From Chromera velia (lineage: Eukaryota; Sar; Chromeraceae): DNA of 64,000 nucleotides. The DNA lies in NCBI GenBank assembly GCA_018398765.1, contig JAHBMJ010000553.1, forward strand, positions 1 to 64,000. Direction: 5' to 3'. Shown here piece by piece: positions 34,787-47,020 of this stretch (the first letter of the stretch is position 1; each line of letters opens with the position of its first letter). The position numbers and the translations under genes are program-made. The notes beneath the pieces are model-generated. The model did not search any database. It was not told the DNA's origin and worked only from the letters and a program-made list of their open reading frames with translations.

Positions 34787-36886
34787 CTACGTAAAACACA
34801 TCCAACAATCCGGATGCCGACCCATCACTGCATGCATTCCCGCATTCAAGTTGCAAAGCCTCAGAAGCAATATTGCTGCCTTTCCTACGGGCAAGCTACA
34901 TGCATGCAAACACGCAGACACACAAATGAGATGTGAATCTGACGCACGCGAAGCGTGCGAATGGCCCGGAAAGCGAAATTTGGGGCTTTCGAAAGAACGG
35001 CGCTGCGAGGTCCTGGGTTCAAGCCCATGCACCCTCACTTTTCCGTCAAAATTTTCGAGGAAATCATGCATGCCCACGCGGTCCCATTGCAATTGTTTTT
35101 GAGTGCCCTCCAGAGCTTCGCTTTCCGGGCCATGATACTGCCAGTGATTCAAAGGCAAAAACACCTCGTTTGACGTACCAAGGAATGGAGAGGTCGCCCG
35201 AAGTCGACGGTCTTCAGCTCCTCCAGCGTCCCTTCAAACATCACACACACATCAAAGGAGGAAAAAGACGATTGAAGAATCAGAATGCAGCGAGAGGTTG
35301 CTAGGAACAAAAGGAGAAAGGGCACCAAGAAAGGAGAGCGGGAAACGAGGAAGCAAGTCTGTCTGTCTCTCTGTCTGTCTTGTCTTGTCTTGTCTTGTCT
35401 TGTCTGTCTGTCTGTCTGTCTGTCTGTATGTCTGTCTGTATGTCTATCTGTCTGTCTGTCTCTCTGTTTGTCTGTCTATCTGTCTGTCTGTCTGTCCATC
35501 TGCCTATCTGTCTATCTGTCTATCTGTCTTGTCTGTCTGTCTGGCTGGCTGGCTCGTCTTGTGGCTGGTTAGCTGGTCGTCTGGCCAGCTTCGATTTAGT
35601 TACCGCGGCCTCTTCAATCCGCCCATCTGCTTTAATGGTATCTCCTTCCTCTCCTCCTTTCTGGCTTTCACTCTCGTCACTCCACTCCCTCTTCAATCCC
35701 TTGCCAACAAACGCCCGCCCCTCTCCCTCCAACGTTCCTTCCGGCCGTACCTGCAACGATTTGCGCATCCTCAGAGCCCAACCGCGCTACCCCAAAAGCC
35801 TTTGTTGTTGGAGTGCAAACTGAAAGAAATATGGGGAGGAAGAGAGAGAGAAGATGCAAGAGAGAAGCAACGCCAAGAAAGAGCGTTACCAACCGTGACT
35901 TGGGCGAAGGAGGAAAAAGGATCCGAAGCAGCACAAACGCATATGAATGACCTGGACAATTCTACGGAAACGTGCAGCCTCACGCTGGGTAGACACCGCG
36001 TGCAAGCTAAATTAAAAAACAAAGAAGGGAAGAAAGGAATTGGAAGCAAGCAATCAAGGAAGGAAGGAAGGAAAGAAAGAAAGAAAGAGAAGCAACAATA
36101 ATTATAAACCGAGAGGAACAAAACTAAGAGATTGAAGGCGAGACAGAGAAAGAGAAAGGGAGAGAGCTACAATGAACGGGTCGATGAAGGCATGCAATAA
36201 ATACTGAGCACGCGAAGAAACAGACCCTCTCCTTCTTTCCCTTCCCAGCCCACCTCCTTCTCCCCTCTTCTCCTCAATTTCGAGAAGCTGCTCCACCGCC
36301 ACATTCACACTCATGAACCGGGGAGGCTCGAAGATTTTGTTGCCCCTGCAGACAGAGCAACCCACTCCCACTCAAATGAACTCAACGTATCCTCTCAAGC
36401 GACCCTCAAGTCCACAATTGAGAGAAGCCCTGGTAGGAGGACGCCTCGGGGGTTTAAAAAAAAGTCGTTGATGTTCTCTCAGCACATATCAACAGTAATC
36501 GGCGGACAGATGTATCGATCCTTTGGTAAGTGTAAGTTGGAAGAAGAACGGCGTGGAAGGAAGGAGCACGGAAGCACAAAGAAAAACAAAGATATGGATC
36601 TGTTTGTCGTGGCCCCTCCTCCGTAATGTGTATGCGCACTGGAGCACTCTTGCACTGATTGTTCTCTATTGCATGTAATCTATGAATAGCTCTTCCTCAC
36701 TCCTCTTCAATGCGATGCCGACGTTGAAGAGTGCGTGACGCAAGCTTGCCTTTGCATCGGCATGCAGATGTATGAACGTCTTCACCACGTTCATGCAGGC
36801 ACGCACTGACTTCATCATGTTCTCGACTGTCTGCTCCTTGACTTTGATGTCTGCACACAGACGGGCGTCCAAGAACATAAACACAG

Positions 36887-36922
<36 letters not shown>

Positions 36923-39031
36923 ACACACACACACACGCCTCATGCTACTCCACACTGATTTTTCTTTCCTCTGAGACTGCGACCACCTCTCCGCTGGAGC
37001 CGGTGAATCGCCGACTGGAGGAAATGAAGGAACAGACGGAGGAGAAAGAAACTAAGGGAGGAAGGAGAAAAGGGGGAATGGGTCTCTCAGACACATTTTC
37101 CCCTTATTTTTCTCTGATACTGACACACCAAGAAATGGGACCAAGCAGACGTTCATCTGTCCCTGCGACGAACATTGACTGACAGAACACAGCGAAGAGA
37201 AACGCCCAACTTGCATCCATCTCTTTCAGTCTAGAAAGAAAACGAAGCTCCACGCTCTCGCAGACCGACCCACCGAGTAGACAAAGAGAGTGGAGACCGC
37301 TGTCTGCGTTCTTCTTCAGTTTGTCATAGAACGACTCGGGACGCCATCCTTTCTCAAAGAAGACCAATGAGACCGTCTCTCCAAATCTGCACAAGAATGC
37401 AAGCGGCACACACAGAGCGTCAAAGACTCAGGCGTGAACAACGTGCACATTCAGATGTGGGTTCGCGGCAGTAATCAGACAAACAAACAGCAACGCACCC
37501 GCACAACACACACGCAAATGGTCGGAAGGAAGTTGATGGGAAACACAGAGACAGGCAGACTGAGTTACAGAGAGATACCTTTGCACACGCTGCGTGACGT
37601 GCCGAGGAGGGGATGATGAGAGAAGCAGAATGCAAAATAAAGGGGGAAATGGACCTCAAATATCCTCTTGCGTTCTCTGATTGCTTCCTCATCCCGCAGA
37701 GACACTTCCAGTGCCCCCGATCGAGGGAAAAAATGAAGACAGAAGGACAAAACACTTCACATCGTTTCGCTTGATTGAGAGACCGACCACGCCGGCTAGA
37801 AATAATCCGACTGACCTGTACAGTTGCAGCCCGCACGCAGCGACGGCACTCATCACGGACGCGTTGTGCACAACTCTTACGGTGACTCCCTTTTCCTTTG
37901 CCCGGAGAAAAAGGTCGGCGTGTGTGGTTGCACTGCACAGCAAGCAAAAAAATAAAGTCATGCATGAAGAAGGAATGAACGGGCCATGGACTGACTACAC
38001 CCTCCAGCCAGTGCCTCCGTCCTTTTCTGTCGCTGTCTGTTTCTGTCTCCCCAGATTCCCTCTCCCAACAAACAACTGCATGTGCCAGTGGAAGGAAGAG
38101 GAAGGGGGTTGTCTGCCAGTTCTTCCCGCAAGAGAATCTGACGAGCACCGCTCCCCAAAAAGAGAAAAAGAAAGAGCGGCAACGGATCTCCCTCGGCCTT
38201 GTGAATCGAGAGGCGCCGCTGCTTGTGGAGGTGGAGCGAAAAGAAAGACAGGAAGGAAGGACCAGATGGATCGGTGAGAAAGAAGGAAGAAAAGGACAAG
38301 AGAAGGAAACAGCGAGGGAAACAAGCAAGGATTGAACTAGGGACGTGAGTGAGCCGGAAGCCCTCACTGGCACCCGCCTTGACGCAAGGCTGGGAGGAAG
38401 TGAAGGGAAAGGAAGGGAAGGGAAGGGGGCCGGACACGACCACTGCGGAAGAAGAAGAAAGACGAACCCACCAGAAAGGGTCTCCCACTACAAGAAACGC
38501 CACATCTGCCTTCTGCGCCCTCTCCAGCATCTCATCACATTGGGACTCGACGAAGTTTCTGTCTGCCTCTATGATCTCTTTGCCATAGAACTGCTCCTGC
38601 ACTCACCCACTCACTCACTCGCACACTTACTCAGTCAGCCACTCAGTCATGCAGTCACTCACTCACTCACTCACTCACTCGCTCACTCATTCACGCACTT
38701 ACTACTCATGCCGTGAGCCAGTCAAATAATTCGCACCCGGCCAGTCTACGCACGAATCGAAACCGTCTCCTCCTGTCCATCCTCCACCAACACCCAGACG
38801 AGTCGATAAGGGGTCTTCCAAGAACATTAAGGCACGGGGAAGGAAAGAGGCGAAGTCTGATCTGCACAGGAAAGTAGCATCGACATACTGACGCACCAGT
38901 TTGTCTTTCTGGCAGAGTAGGATTGCTGTGTAGGATTCCAGATAAACAAATTCGGCTTTATCGATCAGTTCCTTTCCCCTCACAGTCACGTCCTTTTCAT
39001 CAAACAGACCCAAACCGATGATGAACAGCAT
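34787..39031 (-). CDS. DPH5: diphthine methyl ester synthase DPH5
   Basis: S-adenosylmethionine-dependent methyltransferase that makes the diphthamide precursor on eEF2 in the cytosol. Nine exons fit in phase: 38897-39031, 38472-38596, 37816-37932, 37274-37386, 36811-36850, 36254-36345, 35751-35819, 35179-35231 and 34787-35137, giving 364 aa. Family landmarks in order: [19 protein letters not shown] (start), [120 protein letters not shown] and [10 protein letters not shown]. The first 248 residues follow the family closely. The last exon adds about 115 residues, where homologs have about 30, and includes a segment matching an inverted repeat. The true C-terminus may be shorter through another intron (a GTGAGG follows FLENFDGK). 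Certain of the family. Confidence 0.95.
34961..35133. repeat. 17-bp perfect inverted repeats within the last DPH5 exon
   Basis: ATGGCCCGGAAAGCGAA at 34961-34977 and its exact reverse complement at 35117-35133, 139 bp apart. Between them lies GGGTTCAAGCCC (about 35014), which resembles a tRNA T arm/B box. This may be a tRNA-derived or fold-back insertion that now overlaps the DPH5 3' coding region. Confidence 0.6.
35359..35555 (+). repeat. CTGT/CTTGT microsatellite in DPH5 intron
   Basis: About 200 bp of CTGT and CTAT units with a TCTTG block near 35385-35405, within the intron between exons 7 and 8 of DPH5. Here the pyrimidine strand is the non-coding strand, unlike most intronic repeats in this window. 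Confidence 0.9.
38605..38700 (+). repeat. CTCA microsatellite in DPH5 intron 1
   Basis: Degenerate CACT/CTCA tetranucleotide array just upstream (coding sense) of DPH5 exon 2, in intron 1. Confidence 0.85.
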
Positions 39032-39950
39032 CTTGATGCGGCAGCGAAAGGGGCAACGCAACAACCAGAGCGCTATGATTCACAAAGAAACACACACGTT
39101 TCTGTCCCAGTAGGTCACTGCACAAAGGTCAGTCACACGGTGAGTCGACCGGTATCACGCTCAAACCCGAGAGAGACTCCCTCGAGAGGACTGGCAGAAG
39201 AAGGCAGGTGAGGAACATGTAGTGACCTTCCGGTTGACAATGTAACAGAAGGGTTCTGAAGCTCGAAACTGCTCAGGTGGGAGATGGACTCAACAAAGAA
39301 AGCGGTATTGCTGAAGCAAAACCGTCTCCTGCGCTCGCATTCTCTTCGGGTGCGCGGGCGTGAAAAAGGTTTTGCGCCAAAATCCCATTAATTAATTTCG
39401 AATTCTGTTGTCTGCGGCGCAGCATGCATCCGTCTCCTTTCAAAAACTGACTTCAGACTGCCCTTTTTCGGCCCGTTTGTCTCTGTGAGATGCAATTCTC
39501 ATCGCAGCGATGCATGGGTCAGAGCTTCAGTGACTGTCAGTGGCAGCTGGATCCATTCAGAAGTGTGCTTTCGTTTTTATCTTTTTCGTTTTCGGGGTCC
39601 CCCTTCTGATCTGCTGACTTTGCTCTTCGCGTGGCGACAGGGCAGAACACTTAAGAGAGTTCTTTCGCCCCAGGAATTTTCTTTCTGGGCCTGGCATCAG
39701 CTTTAAGGGAATCAAAGGGCAAGCGGCAAATTTTTGTAGAGCAAAGAAGAACTTGATCAAACGCGATGTTTGGGAAGGCAGGCCTGGTCAGTCTCGGTGC
39801 GCCGCCCTTGCTTCTCCTAGCGTTCCGGTTGGCAGGCTCGAGAAGGGAAGGAAAATGATTCTGTCATTGAGAGGCCGCCATACAAGAATCAACAGTGAAA
39901 GGGTACCCGTGAAAGCTTCATGCCAGACTCTCTCTTTCCAAACTCCCGCA
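39032..39950. promoter_or_regulatory. divergent promoter region, DPH5 / CRNKL1
   Basis: 919 bp between two head-to-head housekeeping genes. It contains TTTTGCGCCAAAA at 39370-39382, which on the minus strand reads TTTTGGCGCAAAA and matches the E2F/DP consensus TTTSSCGC. GCATGCATCC lies at 39423. No TATA box is evident. The E2F role is inferred from the motif alone. Confidence 0.35.
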
Positions 39951-41658
39951 ATGCGTGCGTTCAGTGGTGCAGCTACATCAAAAAAAAGGATCAGGGTCCC
40001 GTGGTTCTTGCAGAGAATGTCAATGCAAAGACGAGGAGCGAACATTGTGTTTTTGTTGTCCTGCCTGCAGGTAAAGAACAAGACGGCGGCGCCCGTCCAG
40101 ATCACAGCCGAGCAGCTGCTCAGAGAGGCTGTGGACAGGCAGGCCACAGAGGTGGAAGTCCCCAGGCAGAGAATTGTGGACGCGGATGAGTTGCAGGATT
40201 ATCGGTGGGTCTACCCTTCTGCTTGTTCTTCATTCCTTCCCAATTCACCTTTCCGCAAGAAAAGAGAAATATACAACAGAGATCTTGACTACTCACTCCG
40301 GTGTCCAGTTGTGTCCTTTTGGAATCGGCTCTTTCTTTGAACTTTTGATGAAAACTTCAGAACTGAATTTTTATCTTCCTCCTCTGGTGAGATGAGTTCC
40401 TCTAAAATTCAGACACTTTCCAACTCTCTTGCTTTTGTTTCTTTTGAGATGAGTGCGTGCAGAGTGCGCAAGAGAAAGGAATACGAAGACTATATCAGGC
40501 GGCAGAGACAGAACATCGGCATGTGGGTCAAGTACGCGACGTGGGAGGCCGGACAGAAAGAGTTCAGGAGGTCAGTCAGTCAGTCTGTCACAAGCAAAAC
40601 GGGGGGAGGGGGGGCGATGGAGAAAGGGCGCCGTTAGGCAATCGAGACAGTGACGGAAGATCGGTGTAAAAGGAGGAGTCATAGAAGAGACTGAGTGTGG
40701 GAGTGAAGGGGGGGGGAGCCAAACTTTCCATTTTTGATTCCGTTGTGACAACATTTTTTGGACATACTTTCGGTGTGTTTCTCTCAACTACTTACTTCCT
40801 CAATGTCTCTCACTCTTTGTCTCTGTGTTTCTGTCCACCTTGCAGGGCCCGTTCTATCTTCGAGAGAGCACTCCAAGTTGACTACAAGAACGTGGCCTTG
40901 TGGCTGAAGTACATCGAGATGGAAGTTCGGAACAAATTTGTTAATTCGGTAAGTCAATCAGTCAATGACTCTGCCTGTACGCGTTTTTTCTCTCTGTCTC
41001 TTCTCTTGTCTGCCTCTGCTGGAGCTTGGCAGCCCCTTTTCGCTTCTTTTTGCACACATCGTCTCCGCCATCTTCGTTTCCTTTGTCCCCTTCTCTTCCC
41101 TCAGATCTCTCCTTTAACTGACGGTCCTTGTCCTTTCCCTCCTCCCCCCCCCCTGCGCACAGGCCAGGAACCTGTACGACAGAGTCGTGCAGCTGCTCCC
41201 TCGGGTTGATCAGTTCTGGTGAGTCCGTCAGTCAGTGAATGGGTCTGTCTGTGGGCAGACGGGCGGGGGGATGGGGACACAAACAGAAAAGGCAGCAAAC
41301 AAACGGGAAGAGAGGCAGGCAGGCAGGCAGGCCGTCTACCTCCCTTCTTTTCGGGTGTGAGCTGAGTTTGCCTCCCCCCCTCTGCCAACCTGCGGCCTCC
41401 TGTGGTGTAAATTTTGCATCTAATTTGATGCTTTCCTTTCCGGCTGAAGGGGGGACACGAGTCCTCATGAGAGAAAAAGCCTTTCGTGAAAACAATCTGG
41501 GTACCGTGTGCGTGTGTGTGCAGGTTCAAATACGCGCACATGGAGGAGTTGCTGGGCAACTTTGTGGGGGCGCGTGCGGTGTTCGAGCGGTGGATGGAGT
41601 GGGAGCCCGAGGAGAAGTCGTGGATGCTCTACATCAAATTTGAGGAGAGGTGGGGCCC

Positions 41659-41694
<36 letters not shown>

Positions 41695-41759
41695 TGTGTG
41701 CCTCTGTGTGGGGGGGGGGGGGGTGGGGGGGTGGATTTGAGAGTACGTGTGTGGCCACC

Positions 41760-41791
<32 letters not shown>

Positions 41792-42719
41792 TTGAACGGC
41801 GTCCGGGAGAAAGCGGATTCGGTTGCATCGATAAGAGACCTTTCGTCCTTCTGGCCCCTTTTTATCCTTATTTTTCTTGTCTTGCGCTCAGTGAGTCCGT
41901 TTTGTTATTTTTTCCCCTGATGATCTCTGACATATAAACTGTCTCGAAACACTCGGTGGCCGCATGCAGGTGCGGAGAACTGGAAAGAGCGCGTCGGGTG
42001 TTCGAGCGCTTTCTTTCCGTGCGGCCGTACGTTTCGTCCTTCTTGAAGTTTTGCAAATTTGAGGAACGTCACAGGGACATCGAGAGAGCAAGAGCAGGAT
42101 TTGAGAAGGCGGTCAGTCACAGGATGAATCGTTCTTCCCTCCTGCCTCCCCCCCCCCTCTCTCTTTGAGCCTTCTTTTCTCTCCCCCATACAGTCAGTCA
42201 GTCTCGTTCCACACATACAGATACAACTGGTAGTCCATTCGTTCCCTTCCGCATCCACCCACTGCTTGGATCGTTGACCGTCTGTCTCTCTGATGACTCC
42301 TGAAAGTGAGGATAACGCGCGTCCAAGTCCATCTGGACGTCTGACCTTCGAACTCGTGTGCATCATGCCGGCCTCCTGGACTCCGGTTGAGTGTGGGATA
42401 GCTAGGTCGATGGATGATCATGTGCAGATTGTTCAATGAAGATTTGAAGCTCGTGTATGTATGTGCAGATTGTTCAATGAGGATTTGAAGCTCGTGTATG
42501 TATGTGCAGATTGTTCAATGAGGATTTGAAGCTCGTGTATCTATGTGCAGATTGAGGTCCTACACGTGGAAGACCTGGATGAGGACTTCTACATCAAATT
42601 CGCGAGCTTTGAAGAGAGACAGCGGGAGTTTGACAGGTCAGACAGGAAACACGAGAGAGATAAGTTTTTTCCTCTTTCCCTTTTCCTTTCTCTCTTGATG
42701 GCTGTGCCCTTTCTTTCTT

Positions 42720-42757
<38 letters not shown>

Positions 42758-45004
42758 CGCGGATTCTGTTGCTGTCTGGTTTGGTGGGGGTGGGTGGGTG
42801 GGACAGGTGCGAGCTCGCTCGTGCAGGGGGTCCTCCAACTTGTTTGATCAGAAAGTGAGCAGCAGAGAAGAGGGGAGAAATGATGTTACTGATCATGACG
42901 AGTGAGTACGTGCATGGACACACTTTTCATGCTTTGAACATGATTGCAGATCGAAGGCGATTTACAAGCTGGCGCTGGAGCGTCTTCCCAAGAGCGAGAG
43001 CGAGGAGCTATACCGTCGTTTCGTTTCCTTCCAGAAGCGTTTCGGGGAGAAGGAGGAGATCGAGGACGTCGTCGTGGACAGAAGAAGATTCTTCTATGAA
43101 GATGTATGTCAGTGGGGGGGGGGAATTTTTTTGTATGTTCTTACTTACACACAGACCCCTGCATGAATGAATCAGCAGGTTCCTTCCAACTCTCTGAGAG
43201 TTTGGGGAAGGCAGGTTTGTGCATTTCATCACGGAAGCTTGCGTTTGGGGACACACAATTTTTGTCGTGTGGTTGATGAAGACCCTGGTCCTTCGAGTCG
43301 GAGTTGTGGAGAGAGGGAAACGCAGACATCTGCTGTTTGGGACCTCAATCTGTTCAAGAGCACACAGAGAAGTGCATGAATTTGATGACAATCCAAGTCA
43401 GAGTTGTGAGGTGCTGTTGTGAGGAGACGGACAGGTACATGAATACGCTGGTGTTACAAGTCAGAGTTGTACGGGAAGGGAAACGGACAATTATGCGCGC
43501 GCGCACACACTCACAGAGAGAGGGAGAGGTCATGTACGTACTCACTTGCCTCTCTTCTTTTTTTCTTTTCAGGAGTTGAAGAAGGACCCCCGTTCCTACG
43601 ACACCTGGTTCGACTACATCCGTCTGGAGGAGAGTGCGGGGAATCTGGAGAGGATCCGGGAGGTGTACGAGAGGGCCATTGCCAATGTGCCTCCCATTAA
43701 CGAGAAGCGATTCTGGAAGAGGTATGTCCGTCCGGATAGGGAGAAGGGAAGGCAAAACGCGCCCTGAGGCTTCTTCCATGAGGAGGGTTTATTGCATCAG
43801 GTTGTTCCTCTTTTCTCCGGTCCGAAGAAGCTCGTCTCTCTCTGCTTGAGTGGGCATGCCACCTGTGTATATTCAGGGCGTATGCAGTCGCTCGTTGCAC
43901 TCCATACGCAACCACGCGATTGTTATGGCACTCAGAAGACGCTGGTTGTCCTGGTTGCACGTGAGAGAGACTTCTTGGCTGTGTCCTCCCGCGTGCGTGC
44001 GTGCAGGTACATTTACATTTGGTATTCGTACGCGATGTTCGAAGAACTCCAGACGGGAGACGCCGAGAGGACCAGGCAGGTCTACGACAAGGCCCTCGCG
44101 TTGACAACCCAGAAGGGGGTCACGTTCGCAAAGCTGTACGCCTTCTATGCGGAATTTGAGGTAGGTGCGTGTCTGTCTGGGTGTTTGGTGTCGTTTTTGG
44201 GTGCGCTGATTTGAAGTGAGTGGAGGTTGAAAGTCTTTTTTTCACTGTTCTCCCTCTTTTTTTCCTTCGTCTGTCCATCTGCAGGTGAGGCAACTGCAAA
44301 TTCAGAAGGCGCGTCTGATCTTTGGGAGGGCCCTGGGAGAGTGTGGGAAGGAGAAGGTCTTCACTGCTTATGCGGAACTGGAGCTGAAGCTGGGAGAAAT
44401 CGATAGGTCGGTCAGTTGGTTGCGTGGTCGGGGGGGTGAATGTGTGTGTGTGGGTGGGTGGGGAGAGAGAGAGAGCCGCGTGATGAAGGGACTTTCTGAT
44501 CATTGAAGTTTTTATTATGGCCTTTCTTCAATTGAGAACACAATCGGGCAACGCCATCGTCGGTCGAAGGAGTGGAAAGAGACAACCAAGCACGCTCTTT
44601 CTTATCGTCTGTCCCTTCCCTTCCTTCCATGAGCTTCCGCTCGTCTGCCCGGAGACGAACGAAAGGCAAAAAGAAAGACGCACCTCAAACTTACGGTCTC
44701 TGTTGTGCCGCCTCCTTTTTCCCTTACCCTCTTTCATTTGCTGAGACCAAAAAATTGAATGGACGTGTCTTCTCTCTCTTCGCCTCTCTCAATTCCTCGT
44801 GCAGGTGCAGGAAGATCTACGCGAAGTGGGTAGAGATGCAGCCGTCAAACCCTAGAGCCTGGACAGCCCTGATCGACCTAGAGGTCTCTGTGCAGGAGAT
44901 GGAGAGAGCCAGGGCAATTGCGGAGATCGCCATTGGCATGGAGTACATGGATGCGCCTGAACAGGTCGGGAGGGAGGAAAGGAGAGGGAGGAGTTAGACG
45001 TTTT

Positions 45005-45042
<38 letters not shown>

Positions 45043-46885
45043 AACAAGCAGGGGGGGTTTCACACAGGAAGAAAGTTGACGTGGACACGGAGTTGAATGA
45101 GTATGAAAGTGGAAACGGGCATCGAGGGTGAACGAATTTTGTGTACCCGTCTACCTTTCTGTTTGTTGAAATAGGACGCAACCAGATTCATGTACGAAGG
45201 GCTGAGATACTACAACTGCGTATGTGCACGTCATAGTTTCGTGGCCAACCCAAAATCTCCTTGTCCCCTGCTCTTATCTTCCTCAGAAGAATCCTCTTTT
45301 TTTCCTTCTGTTCTGTCTTCAGCGGCTTCGTGTCTCAATATCTGCATGTGGATTTTCTTTGCTTCGTCCCCTGTGAATTCTTCGATCTCATCATCTTTTC
45401 CTGAAGCTGTAAACTGACTGACAGCCGCCCCATGTTCGTTTTCTCTCTCAATGTATCTCTCCCCTCTTATGCTGCAAACCAAACTTTTGTAAGGAACACA
45501 ATAAATAACCCTCACCCTCCCTCCCTCTTCCCCGAAAGAAAACAATTAAATGAGCGAATGAATGAACAAATGAACGAATGCACCAATGAACAGATCTGGA
45601 AGGCCTACATCGAGCTGGAGGCTGAAGCTGGGGAGGACGAGCGAGTAAGGTCTCTTTACGAGAGGCTCCTGGAGAAGACGCAACACTTCAAGGTCGGCCT
45701 GCATCAATCGAGTGAGAATTCAGGAGGGAGTGGACGGCGCCTTTTCCCTGCTTGACTTCCTGCGGGTTGGGCAAAAGCGCCACACAAACATGCTGCTGTA
45801 CTGGATTGTATTTCATTCTGTTGGTCTTTTCTGAAAGATGTATGTCTGAACGACGTGCGTGCAGGTATTCAAGGGATACGCAGAGTTCGAACTTCGGCAG
45901 GCGGGTTCGATTGAGAATGCCCGGAAGGTCCTTCAGAGGGGGGATCGTTGTCTGAAGAACGATGACTTGAAGGAGGAGAGAGCGTTGCTTCGGGCTTTCT
46001 GGTTGGAGTTGGAAAGAGAGAACGGAGACAAGGAGGGCATCAAGAAGGCCTTCGAGGCCCAACCGAAGCGCGTGAGAAGAATGAAGAATTTGATAGGAGA
46101 GGACGGAACAAAGGAGGGGCTGGAGGAAGTCGTCGAGCCTGCCTTTCCAGACGATGAGCCTGAAAATCCGGTGAGTAGTTTGACGTTTGACGATACGAGG
46201 GAATTAATTGTATTTGTGTAGAGAGTTCAGAACTCGTTGAGACGGAAGTCAGAAGCCAAAAATCCGGCAGGAGAGAGTCAGGCTGGGTTTTTGCTTCAAG
46301 GATCGGGTTGCATCCGTTTCGTTTGTCCTTGCATGTGTGTGCCTTGAAGGCTTTTCGATCCCCAGTTCCTGATGCTCGATCCGACCCTCTCTGTTTGGCC
46401 TGGTTGTTCGCCCCTTGGTCTGTCTTCACGCAGCCATGCATGTTTTCTTGTCGTGTTTCTCTTTCACCACCTCTCTATATGAAAGTTCAAATTTAGTTTA
46501 CTTGTTTGGATGTATGCTCTTTCAAGCACATTCGTGGACATAAGCTCTTGAATTAGCGTCGAACTTTTCTCTTCTGATCTTTTCTCGTATGCAGGCCAAG
46601 AAGATTCTTGAGAAGGCAAAGGCTTGGAAGAAGAGGAAACAGATGGAGCAGCAGGCAACTGCAGGAGCAGCAGCCGCTTCCGCTCCTGCCGGGGGAGCGT
46701 ACAATGCGCAGTTTCAGCAGGGTCCGGCCGGCGGAGAGGGAGGACAACGGAACGGGGAGCCCGCGGCAGCTGCAGCAGCTGCTGCTTCAGGAGGGGGGGG
46801 CGAGAGTGAAGTCCCGGCAGCTGCAGCAGCAGGACCTCCTCCCGGCATGGGCGGGGATGAAAGTATGGAAGGAGAGCCAAACTAA
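39951..46885 (+). CDS. CRNKL1: Crooked-neck-like splicing factor (CLF1/SYF3/CRNKL1)
   Basis: Spliceosome (NineTeen complex) scaffold made of HAT repeats. Seventeen exons keep one frame, 759 aa: 39951-39995, 40071-40204, 40463-40570, 40846-40948, 41163-41218, 41524-41649, 41970-42111, 42551-42636, 42950-43103, 43573-43721, 44007-44160, 44285-44406, 44805-44964, 45175-45219, 45594-45692, 45865-46170 and 46595-46885. Family signatures: [19 protein letters not shown] near residue 17, [78 protein letters not shown], and RNLY-like [15 protein letters not shown]. The first exon ([15 protein letters not shown]) is inferred from phase and the short basic N-termini of homologs. Introns are phase 0 or 2 only, and several fall on an Arg codon at HAT-repeat borders. 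The C-terminus is an Ala/Gly/Gln-rich tail unlike animal homologs. Intron 7 carries a triplicated 3' splice site. Confidence 0.96.
42428..42550 (+). repeat. three 41-bp tandem units duplicating the exon-8 3' splice site
   Basis: The unit ATTGTTCAATGAGGATTTGA followed by AGCTCGTGTATGTATGTGCAG is repeated three times with a 41-bp period. Each copy ends in TGTGCAG, so four possible acceptors end at 42427, 42468, 42509 and 42550, all followed by ATTG. Only the last gives an open exon 8. Each earlier one reads ATT GTT CAA TGA. Confidence 0.9.
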
Positions 46886-47020
46886 TTTCTTGCCAGCCTT
46901 CTTTCATATACCTAGTTTCATAGCCGTGAATCCCGCGATTCAAACTTTCGTTTTCAGACTATGTATTTTAATTGTTCAAACGAAAACAGTTCAAAACACT
47001 AGCCAAAACAAGTGTCAGAT

